Positions 57,387-64,000 of a stretch of 64,000 bases of DNA are shown piece by piece; position 1 is the stretch's first letter; each line of letters opens with the position of its first letter. The stretch lies in NCBI RefSeq assembly GCF_900324475.1, contig NZ_LT992502.1, positions 2,232,001-2,296,000 of the forward strand. The letters run 5' to 3'. The notes beneath the pieces were generated by a model. That model did no database searches. It was not told the origin of the DNA and saw nothing but the letters and a program-made list of their open reading frames with translations. This DNA is from Enterobacter bugandensis (GTDB lineage Bacteria > Pseudomonadota > Gammaproteobacteria > Enterobacterales > Enterobacteriaceae). Made by a program: the position numbers and the translations under genes.

Positions 57387-58490
57387 ATGCAACGACAGCA
57401 CGCCCCATACCGCGCCGACGTAGTCGGCAGCTTTTTACGCCCGGATGCCATCAAGCAGGCTCGCCTGAAGTTCGCCAGCGGCGAGATTGATGCCGGACAG
57501 CTTCGCGCGGTGGAGGACGAGGCTATTCGCCACGTCGTCGAGCAGCAGTGCGCGTGCGGCCTGCATGTGGTGACCGACGGTGAATTTCGCCGTGCCTGGT
57601 GGCACTTCGATTTCTTCGACGGTCTTCAGGGCGTTGAGCGTTACGATTCCCAGCAGGGGATTCAGTTCAACGGAGTACAAACCAAAGCCCACGGCGTGCG
57701 CGTGACCGGCAAGCTGGGCTTTGGCGACCACCCGATGCTGGAAGACTTCCGCTATCTGAAAAGCATCAGCGGCAATGCCCAGCCGAAGATGACCATTCCC
57801 AGCCCAAGCGTGCTCCATTTCCGCGGCGGGCGCAAAGACATCGACGCGACGGTGTATCCGGATCTGAACGACTATTTCGACGATCTGGCAACCACCTGGC
57901 GCGACGCCATCCGCGCATTCTACGACGCGGGCTGCCGTTATCTGCAGCTGGACGACACCGTCTGGGCCTATCTCTGCTCGGACGACCAGCGTCGTCAGAT
58001 CCGCGAGCGCGGCGACGATGCCGATGAGCTGGCGCAAATCTATGCCCGCGTACTGAACAAGGCCCTGGAAGGCAAGCCGGAGGATCTGACCATCGGGCTG
58101 CACGTCTGCCGCGGTAACTTCCGTTCAACCTGGATTTCCGAAGGCGGCTACGAGCCGGTGGCGGAAGTGCTGTTCGGGACGGTCAACGTTGACGCATTCT
58201 TCCTGGAATACGATAACGACCGCAGCGGGGATTTCGCGCCGCTGCGCTTCGTTCGCCCGGGCAAGCAGCAGGTGGTGCTGGGCCTGATTACCACGAAAAA
58301 CGGTGAGCTGGAGAACCCGGAAGGCGTGAAGGCCCGTCTGGAAGAGGCGGCGAAATACGTGGCGAAAGAGCAAATCTGCCTCAGCCCGCAGTGCGGTTTT
58401 GCCTCCACCGAAGAGGGCAACAGCCTGAGCGAGTCCCAGCAGTGGGATAAGGTCCGTCTGGTGACGCAGATCGCCAGCGAAGTCTGGTAA
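57387..58490 (+). CDS. Core-type cobalamin-independent methionine synthase (MetE C-terminal domain family, YxjG-like)
   Basis: The 367-residue protein corresponds to the catalytic half of MetE (E. coli 753) and starts with YRADVVGSFLRP. The four zinc ligands expected for the family are visible: His-x-Cys in IGLHVCRGNF (about 231, 233), Glu in FLEYDNDRSG (about 272) and Cys in LSPQCGFAS (about 333). It probably methylates homocysteine from a methyl donor not fixed by sequence. It starts with ATG 57387 behind gaggag. Upstream MetJ and MetR sites place it in the methionine regulon. Confidence 0.9.
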   Translation: MQRQHAPYRADVVGSFLRPDAIKQARLKFASGEIDAGQLRAVEDEAIRHVVEQQCACGLHVVTDGEFRRAWWHFDFFDGLQGVERYDSQQGIQFNGVQTKAHGVRVTGKLGFGDHPMLEDFRYLKSISGNAQPKMTIPSPSVLHFRGGRKDIDATVYPDLNDYFDDLATTWRDAIRAFYDAGCRYLQLDDTVWAYLCSDDQRRQIRERGDDADELAQIYARVLNKALEGKPEDLTIGLHVCRGNFRSTWISEGGYEPVAEVLFGTVNVDAFFLEYDNDRSGDFAPLRFVRPGKQQVVLGLITTKNGELENPEGVKARLEEAAKYVAKEQICLSPQCGFASTEEGNSLSESQQWDKVRLVTQIASEVW

Positions 58491-58501
58491 AAGCGCTTCC
58501 T

Positions 58502-58530
58502 CAGCGCTGCATTATAAAAGTGCAGCGCTG
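58502..58530. promoter_or_regulatory. NtrC-type enhancer palindrome upstream of urtA
   Basis: TGCATTATAAAAGTGCA (58508-58524) fits the NtrC consensus TGCAC-N7-GTGCA and sits about 105 bp before the predicted start site. It is the core of a perfect 10-bp inverted repeat, cagcgctgca and tgcagcgctg (58502-58511, 58521-58530), which might also act as a weak 3' stem of the upstream gene. Confidence 0.6.
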
Positions 58531-58595
58531 TGCCATTCTGAGTCGTTCTCTTTACATCCTGCCGTCTGTCTCCTGCAATAGCGCTTCCTCCATTC

Positions 58596-58610
58596 TGGCA
58601 TCCTTTTTGC
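58596..58610 (+). promoter_or_regulatory. Sigma-54 promoter of the urt operon
   Basis: tggcatccttttTGC (58596-58610) matches the -24/-12 pattern TGGCAY-N6-TTGC with correct GG-to-GC spacing. Transcription should start near 58622, about 70 bp before urtA. Confidence 0.75.
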
Positions 58611-58692
58611 TCCTGCTTCGCTGACACCTTTATTTCCGCGTCCATGCCGTAACGGACGTTTTCGCACAGCGTTCTTTTTCAGGAGTGAAAAT

Positions 58693-59964
58693 ATGCAGCG
58701 TCGTACCTTATTAAAAGCCTTTGCGTTATCCGCGTCCGTCGTGGCGATGGGAATGAGTTTTGGCGTGCAGGCGGCCGACACCATCAAAGTGGGGATCATG
58801 CACTCTCTGTCCGGCACGATGGCCATCTCCGAAACCCCGCTGAAGGACGTCGCCCTGATGACCATCGACGAGATCAACGCCAAAGGCGGCGTGCTGGGTA
58901 AGAAACTGGAGCCGGTGGTGGTGGATCCAGCCTCAAACTGGCCGCTGTTTGCCGAGAAGGCACGCCAGCTGCTGAGCCAGGATAAAGTGGCAGTGGTGTT
59001 CGGCTGCTGGACGTCGGTTTCGCGCAAATCCGTGCTGCCGGTGTTTGAGGAGCTGAACGGCCTGCTGTTCTATCCGGTGCAGTATGAAGGCGAAGAGATG
59101 TCGCCAAACGTCTTCTATACCGGCGCGGCGCCGAACCAGCAGGCCATCCCGGCGGTGGAATACCTGATGAGCGAGGACGGCGGCGGGGCGAAGCGCTTCT
59201 TCCTGCTGGGTACCGACTACGTTTACCCGCGCACCACCAACAAGATCCTGCGCGCGTTCCTGCATTCGAAAGGGGTTGAGGATAAGGACATCGAAGAGGT
59301 TTACACCCCGTTTGGTCACAGCGACTACCAGACCATCGTCGCCAGCATCAAGAAATTCTCCGCAGGCGGCAAAACCGCCGTGGTGTCGACCATCAACGGC
59401 GACTCCAACGTGCCGTTCTACAAAGAGCTGGCTAACCAGGGGCTGAAGGCCACCGACGTGCCGGTGGTGGCGTTCTCCGTCGGCGAAGAAGAGCTGCGCG
59501 GGATCGACACCAAACCGCTGGTGGGTAACCTGGCGGCGTGGAACTACTTTGAGTCCGTGGATAATCCAACCAACCAGGCGTTCGTCGCGGATTACAAAGC
59601 CTATGCGAAGGCGCACAAGCTGCCGAATGCCGATACCGTGGTGACCAACGACCCGATGGAAGCGACTTACGTGGGGATCCATATGTGGGCACAGGCGGTG
59701 GAAAAAGCGGGCACCACCGACGTGGATAAGGTGCGCGCGGCGATGGCCGGTCAGTCATTTAAGGCGCCGTCTGGCTTTACGCTCACCATGGATGCTACCA
59801 ACCATCATCTGCATAAGCCGGTCATGATCGGTGAAATTGAAGGCAACGGCCAGTTCAACGTGGTCTGGCAGACGGAACAGCCGGTGCGCGCCCAGCCGTG
59901 GAGTCCGTTCATCGCCGGGAATGACAAAAAGCCCGACCAGCCGATGAAAACCGCCAGCAACTAG
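58693..59964 (+). CDS. urtA: Urea ABC transporter substrate-binding protein
   Basis: Binds urea in the periplasm. The 423-residue protein has a signal peptide containing an RRTLLK motif that could be Tat-like (MQRRTLLKAFALSASVVAMG), then IKVGIMHSLSGTMAISE, GCWTSVSRKSVLPVFEE, FYPVQYEGEEMSPNVFYTGA, typical of UrtA. It starts with ATG 58693 behind AGGAG. First of urtABCDE, controlled by a sigma-54 promoter and NtrC-like site. Confidence 0.95.
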   Translation: MQRRTLLKAFALSASVVAMGMSFGVQAADTIKVGIMHSLSGTMAISETPLKDVALMTIDEINAKGGVLGKKLEPVVVDPASNWPLFAEKARQLLSQDKVAVVFGCWTSVSRKSVLPVFEELNGLLFYPVQYEGEEMSPNVFYTGAAPNQQAIPAVEYLMSEDGGGAKRFFLLGTDYVYPRTTNKILRAFLHSKGVEDKDIEEVYTPFGHSDYQTIVASIKKFSAGGKTAVVSTINGDSNVPFYKELANQGLKATDVPVVAFSVGEEELRGIDTKPLVGNLAAWNYFESVDNPTNQAFVADYKAYAKAHKLPNADTVVTNDPMEATYVGIHMWAQAVEKAGTTDVDKVRAAMAGQSFKAPSGFTLTMDATNHHLHKPVMIGEIEGNGQFNVVWQTEQPVRAQPWSPFIAGNDKKPDQPMKTASN

Positions 59965-59988
59965 GCCATTGCCTCAGGGAGAAACGTC

Positions 59989-61563
59989 ATGAACGCCATG
60001 CGCATGTTCATCGCTCTTGTATGGCTTTCCGGACTGCTGCCAGGGATGGCGCAGGCATCGGATGCCGATCGTTTTGTTGCCGCCAGCCGCGGCCAGCAGG
60101 CGGAGCTCCTCACGCAGTGGGCCGCCGCGCCGGATGCCGCCAGGCTTCCGCTGCTTCAGTCCCTGCAAAAGGAAAACCTGTATACCGACAGCCAAAAGCA
60201 CGCCTTTGCGAAGCGTAATGGCGAAATGGTTTCGCTCGGTGACGCCCGCGCGGCAGTAGGGCAAACCAAAGCCGTACGCCTGACAAACCGGCTGCGCGTG
60301 CTGGCTGCAACGGCCATTGCCACGCATCAGCTTGTTAGTGACAGTGTCACCGAAAGGCGGGCGGCAGCCCGGCAGCTGCAGCGGGATGCTCAGCTCGACA
60401 TGCTCGCTTTTCTGGAAAAGCGCGCCGGGGATGAAGCGGACGCTGTGGCGCGGCAGGCGCTCCTGCTGGCGGTAGCGAATCTCCAGCTGGCGAGCCCGCA
60501 GCCGGAGGTGCGCCGCAGGGCCGTCGAACTGCTGGGCCAGTCAGACGATCCGGACGTACAGTCCAGACTCACGCCGTTTACCCAGGCGCAGACCGAGCCG
60601 GACGCCGGCGTGCGCGCGGCCGCAGAAGAGAGCCTTAGCCAGATTACGCATCGCCTGATGTGGGGCGATCTGCTGGGCCAGGCGTTTATGGGGCTTTCTC
60701 TGGGGTCGGTGTTGCTGCTGGCCGCGCTGGGGCTCGCGATCACCTACGGCCTGCTGGGCGTCATTAACATGGCCCACGGCGAGATGCTGATGCTGGGGGC
60801 GTACGCCACGTGGATGGTGCAGCAGGCAATGGCCGGGCTTGCCCCTCAGTGGCTGGCGCTCTATCCCGTTATCGCCTTGCCGGTGGCATTCTGCCTGACT
60901 GCGGGCATTGGAATGGTGCTGGAGCGCACCGTGATACGTCACCTGTACGGTCGTCCGCTGGAAACGCTGCTGGCGACCTGGGGGATCAGCCTGATGCTCA
61001 TCCAGCTGGTGCGCATGACCTTTGGTGCCCAGAACCTGGAGGTGGCAAACCCGGCATGGCTTTCCGGCGGGGTGCAGGTTTTTGCAAACCTGACCCTGCC
61101 GTGGAACCGCATTGTGGTGCTGGGCTTCGTGCTGCTGGTGCTGTTCTTCACCTGGCTGATTCTGAATAAAACCCGTCTTGGTCTGAACGTGCGCGCGGTG
61201 ACGCAAAACCGCAGCATGGCCGCCTGCTGCGGGGTACCGACCGGGCGCGTCGATATGCTGGCGTTTGGGCTGGGCTCAGGGATCGCCGGGTTAGGCGGCG
61301 TGGCGTTATCCCAGCTTGGTAACGTCGGGCCGGAGCTTGGTCAGGGGTACATCATCGACTCGTTCCTCGTAGTCGTTCTCGGTGGCGTAGGCCAGCTGGC
61401 AGGCAGCGTGGCCGCCGCGTTCGGGCTGGGCATTTTCAATAAAATCCTTGAGCCGCAGATGGGGGCGGTGCTGGGCAAGATCGTGATTCTGGTGGCGATC
61501 GTCCTGTTTATCCAGAAGCGCCCTCAGGGGCTGTTTGCGCTAAAAGGGAGGGTGATTGACTGA
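59989..61563 (+). CDS. urtB: Urea ABC transporter permease UrtB
   Basis: The 524-residue permease has a signal peptide (MNAMRMFIALVWLSGLLPGMAQA), a ~190-residue periplasmic helical extension (about 24-215) typical of UrtB, and a LivH-like membrane domain (about 225-520; TYGLLGVINMAHGEMLMLGAY, GNVGPELGQGYIIDSFLVVV). It pairs with UrtC. The stop overlaps the urtC start by one base. Confidence 0.95.
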   Translation: MNAMRMFIALVWLSGLLPGMAQASDADRFVAASRGQQAELLTQWAAAPDAARLPLLQSLQKENLYTDSQKHAFAKRNGEMVSLGDARAAVGQTKAVRLTNRLRVLAATAIATHQLVSDSVTERRAAARQLQRDAQLDMLAFLEKRAGDEADAVARQALLLAVANLQLASPQPEVRRRAVELLGQSDDPDVQSRLTPFTQAQTEPDAGVRAAAEESLSQITHRLMWGDLLGQAFMGLSLGSVLLLAALGLAITYGLLGVINMAHGEMLMLGAYATWMVQQAMAGLAPQWLALYPVIALPVAFCLTAGIGMVLERTVIRHLYGRPLETLLATWGISLMLIQLVRMTFGAQNLEVANPAWLSGGVQVFANLTLPWNRIVVLGFVLLVLFFTWLILNKTRLGLNVRAVTQNRSMAACCGVPTGRVDMLAFGLGSGIAGLGGVALSQLGNVGPELGQGYIIDSFLVVVLGGVGQLAGSVAAAFGLGIFNKILEPQMGAVLGKIVILVAIVLFIQKRPQGLFALKGRVID

Positions 61564-62636
61564 TGAGCCAGCCGCTGACCTTAACGCTGGCGCGTAAAGC
61601 GCCGCGAACGACACAGATTGCAGGCAGCCTGCTGGTGGCGTGTTTGCTGATTTTACCGTTTTTCGCCTTGCTGCCCGCGACGCATCCGCTGGCGCTGTCG
61701 ACCTGGATGCTGACGCTCATTGGCAAGATCCTCTGCTATGCCATCGTTGCGGTGGCGCTGGATCTGGTGTGGGGCTACGCCGGCATGCTCTCTCTTGGAC
61801 ACGGCATCTTCTTCGCCCTGGGCGGCTATGCGATGGGCATGTACCTGATGCGCCAGGCGTCAGGCGACGGCCTGCCCGCGTTTATGTCGTTTCTCTCCTG
61901 GAGCGAGCTGCCGTGGTTCTGGTGGGGCACCCAGCACTTTGCCTGGGCGCTGGTGCTGATCGTGATGGTGCCGGGTTTGCTGGCGCTGGTGTTTGGCTGG
62001 TTTGCCTTCCGCTCGAAGATCAAAGGGGTTTACTTCTCGATTATGACCCAGGCGCTGACCTACGCGGGCATGCTGCTGTTCTTTCGTAACGAAACCGGCT
62101 TTGGCGGCAATAACGGCTTCACCGGTTTTACCACGCTGCTTGGGTTTTCGGTGACGGAAACGACCACCCGCATCGCGCTGTTCCTGGCGACGGTGCTGTT
62201 GCTGCTTCTGGCGTTGGGCACCGGATTTGCGCTGGCGAAGAGCAAGTTTGGCCGCATCCTGACCGCCGTGCGCGACGCGGAAAACCGCCTGACGTTCTGC
62301 GGGTACGATCCGCGCGGGTTCAAGCTGCTGGTGTGGACGCTCTCCGCCGTGCTGTGCGGCCTGGCGGGGGCGCTGTACGTTCCGCAGGTGGGCATCATTA
62401 ACCCCGGTGAAATGTCGCCGACCAACTCGATAGAAGCCGCCATCTGGGTGGCGCTGGGCGGGCGCGGCACCCTGGTGGGGCCGGTGATTGGCGCGGCGCT
62501 GGTGAACGGGGCGAAAAGCTTCTTTACCGTTGCCATGCCGGAGTACTGGCAGCTGTTTCTGGGGCTGATTTTTATCGCCGTCACGCTGTTCCTGCCGCGC
62601 GGCGTCTACGGTCTGTTGCGTAAGGGAGAGAAATAA
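61563..62636 (+). CDS. urtC: Urea ABC transporter permease UrtC
   Basis: The 357-residue LivM-like permease has about nine helices. VWGYAGMLSLGHGIFFALGGYAMGMY (about 75-100) and the EAA-like GFKLLVWTLSAVLCGLAGALYVPQVG are diagnostic. WVALGGRGTLVGPVIGAALVNG follows. Overlaps urtB and urtD by one base at each end, giving translational coupling. Confidence 0.95.
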   Translation: MSQPLTLTLARKAPRTTQIAGSLLVACLLILPFFALLPATHPLALSTWMLTLIGKILCYAIVAVALDLVWGYAGMLSLGHGIFFALGGYAMGMYLMRQASGDGLPAFMSFLSWSELPWFWWGTQHFAWALVLIVMVPGLLALVFGWFAFRSKIKGVYFSIMTQALTYAGMLLFFRNETGFGGNNGFTGFTTLLGFSVTETTTRIALFLATVLLLLLALGTGFALAKSKFGRILTAVRDAENRLTFCGYDPRGFKLLVWTLSAVLCGLAGALYVPQVGIINPGEMSPTNSIEAAIWVALGGRGTLVGPVIGAALVNGAKSFFTVAMPEYWQLFLGLIFIAVTLFLPRGVYGLLRKGEK

Positions 62637-63433
62637 TGCAGCCAACGGAAGAGTTATTTACCCGCCAGTTGCCCGGCGATCGCTACCGGGACCAGACTGA
62701 CCCGGTGCTTCAGCTTGAGGCCATTAACGTCAGTTTCGACGGCTTCCAGGCGCTGACCGATCTCACCCTGAATATCGGCGTGGGCGAGTTGCGCTGCGTG
62801 ATTGGCCCCAACGGGGCGGGTAAAACCACGCTGATGGACGTGATTACCGGCAAAACCCGGCCCAAAAGCGGGAGAGCGATTTACGACCAGTCTATCGACC
62901 TGACCGGGCTGGAGCCTGCGGCCATTGCCCGTCAGGGGATTGGCCGAAAATTCCAGAAACCCACGGTCTTTGAAGCGCTGACGGTGTGGGAAAACCTTGA
63001 GATCGCCATGAAAACCGATAAATCCGTCTGGGCGAGCCTGTGGGCAAAACTCAACGGCGAGCAGCGGGACCGCATTGACGAGATGCTGGTTCTTCTGCGT
63101 CTTGGTAGCGAGCGGGACCGTCGCGCCGGGCTGCTTTCGCACGGGCAGAAACAGTTCCTGGAGATCGGCATGCTGTTGGTGCAGGACCCGCACCTGCTGC
63201 TGCTGGATGAACCCGCCGCCGGGATGACCGATGCGGAAACGGAATACACCGCCGAGCTGTTCAAAACCCTGGCGGGCAAGCATTCGCTGATGGTGGTGGA
63301 GCACGACATGGGCTTTGTTGAAACGATTGCCGACCACGTCACGGTGCTGCATCAGGGGCGCGTGCTGGCGGAAGGCTCGCTTCGCGAGGTGCAGGCCAAC
63401 GAGCAGGTGATTGAGGTCTATCTGGGCCGCTAA
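62636..63433 (+). CDS. urtD: Urea ABC transporter ATP-binding protein UrtD
   Basis: The 265-residue LivG-type ATPase has Walker A IGPNGAGKTTLMD (about 60-72), signature LLSHGQKQFLEIG (an SHGQ variant typical of UrtD), Walker B LLLLDEPAAGMTDAE and an H-loop MVVEHDMGFVE. It energises urea import with UrtE. Confidence 0.95.
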   Translation: MQPTEELFTRQLPGDRYRDQTDPVLQLEAINVSFDGFQALTDLTLNIGVGELRCVIGPNGAGKTTLMDVITGKTRPKSGRAIYDQSIDLTGLEPAAIARQGIGRKFQKPTVFEALTVWENLEIAMKTDKSVWASLWAKLNGEQRDRIDEMLVLLRLGSERDRRAGLLSHGQKQFLEIGMLLVQDPHLLLLDEPAAGMTDAETEYTAELFKTLAGKHSLMVVEHDMGFVETIADHVTVLHQGRVLAEGSLREVQANEQVIEVYLGR

Positions 63434-63442
63434 GGAGCGATG

Positions 63443-64000
63443 ATGTTACAGGTTAACGAACTGAATCAGTACTACGGCGGCAGCCATATCCTGCGCGGCG
63501 TGAGCTTTGAAGCCGCTGCCGGCGAAGTCACCTGTCTGCTGGGGCGCAACGGCGTCGGGAAAACCACGCTGCTGAAGTGCCTGATGGGGTTGATCCCGGC
63601 GAAAACCGGGGAGGTCATTTGGCAGGGTAAAACGATCACCCACAGCAGGCCGCACCAGCGGGTGCAGTCCGGCGTGGCGTATGTCCCGCAGGGTCGCGAG
63701 ATTTTCCCGCGCCTGACCGTGGAAGAGAACCTTCTGCTCGGGCTGTCGCGTTTTTCCGCCCGCGAGGCGAAGCAGGTTCCTGACGAGATCTGGCAGCTGT
63801 TTCCGGTTCTCAAAGAGATGAAGCACCGCCGCGGGGGCGATCTCTCCGGCGGGCAGCAGCAGCAGCTGGCGATTGGTCGCGCGCTGGCGAGCCGTCCGCA
63901 GCTGTTGATTCTGGACGAACCGACGGAAGGCATACAGCCTTCCGTCATCAAAGAGATTGGCCAGGTGATCCGCACCCTGGCAAACAGAGGCGACATGGCA
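63443..64000 (+). CDS. urtE: Urea ABC transporter ATP-binding protein UrtE (3' end outside window)
   Basis: The first 186 residues are visible of an expected ~230. LivF-type ATPase: Walker A LGRNGVGKTTLLK (about 36-48), signature LSGGQQQQLAIGRALA (about 133-148), Walker B LLILDEPTEGIQP. aaggag lies 5 bases before ATG 63443; a tandem ATG is at 63440. The frame stays open to the window end. Urease genes may follow. Confidence 0.93.
   Translation, partial: MLQVNELNQYYGGSHILRGVSFEAAAGEVTCLLGRNGVGKTTLLKCLMGLIPAKTGEVIWQGKTITHSRPHQRVQSGVAYVPQGREIFPRLTVEENLLLGLSRFSAREAKQVPDEIWQLFPVLKEMKHRRGGDLSGGQQQQLAIGRALASRPQLLILDEPTEGIQPSVIKEIGQVIRTLANRGDMA

Overview
The window is about 57% G+C by eye, densely coded, and enterobacterial. 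A long stretch keeps the gene order of the E. coli ydcJ-opgD-rimL-ydcK-tehA-tehB-ydcL-ydcO-sutR-rlhA-yncJ region, with extra genes between those anchors. The mix of gcd, urtABCDE, yciGFE-katN, cioAB and a BapA-like adhesin with its type I secretion genes suggests Enterobacter or a close relative (Lelliottia, Kosakonia, Klebsiella group). The genus is inferred from gene content, not from a marker gene. I found no rRNA, tRNA, CRISPR array, IS transposase or prophage gene.

Region by region. (1) 1-13.2 kb: a giant repeat adhesin, cut by the window start and broken by an apparent frameshift near 5825, followed by its type I ABC transporter and membrane-fusion protein. Next come an unrecognised winged-helix-like regulator and a LuxR-HTH/EAL protein, a plausible biofilm module. 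(2) 13.2-23.9 kb: housekeeping and sensory genes. These are queH, a GNAT acetyltransferase, two LysR regulators, frmRA (formaldehyde detoxification, no frmB beside it), a Tsr/Tar-class chemoreceptor behind a sigma-28-type promoter, PQQ glucose dehydrogenase gcd, and the oxidoreductase yghA. (3) 24-33.6 kb: a stress island. A forward operon (anchored membrane protein, YetF-type DUF421 protein, CinA-like amidohydrolase, SDR) faces a long reverse run yciG-yciF-small membrane protein-yciE-katN-cioA-cioB-GH13 glucosidase. (4) 34-55 kb: the E. coli-like ydcJ-to-yncJ backbone. Inserted in it are an esterase, an aminotransferase plus solute-binding protein pair separated by a palindromic MITE-like element, a pepT/dppA-like peptide-scavenging pair, and an EamA exporter with an AraC regulator. 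(5) 55-64 kb: a small exported protein with a structured 3' region, ftrA divergent from a rhodanese, a core-type methionine synthase preceded by MetJ- and MetR-like sites, and the urea uptake operon urtABCDE behind an NtrC/sigma-54 promoter. urtE runs off the window end.

Several promoters can be read directly: an FrmR operator, a FliA-type promoter, an NsrR-like site at tehA, paired palindromes between ydcO and sutR, met boxes, and a sigma-54 promoter with an NtrC palindrome. No clearly novel defence or mobile system is visible. The most novel-looking features are the regulators next to the adhesin operon, the layout of the stress island, the element inserted between the aminotransferase stop codon and the next gene's Shine-Dalgarno sequence, and a candidate small RNA near 55.6 kb.
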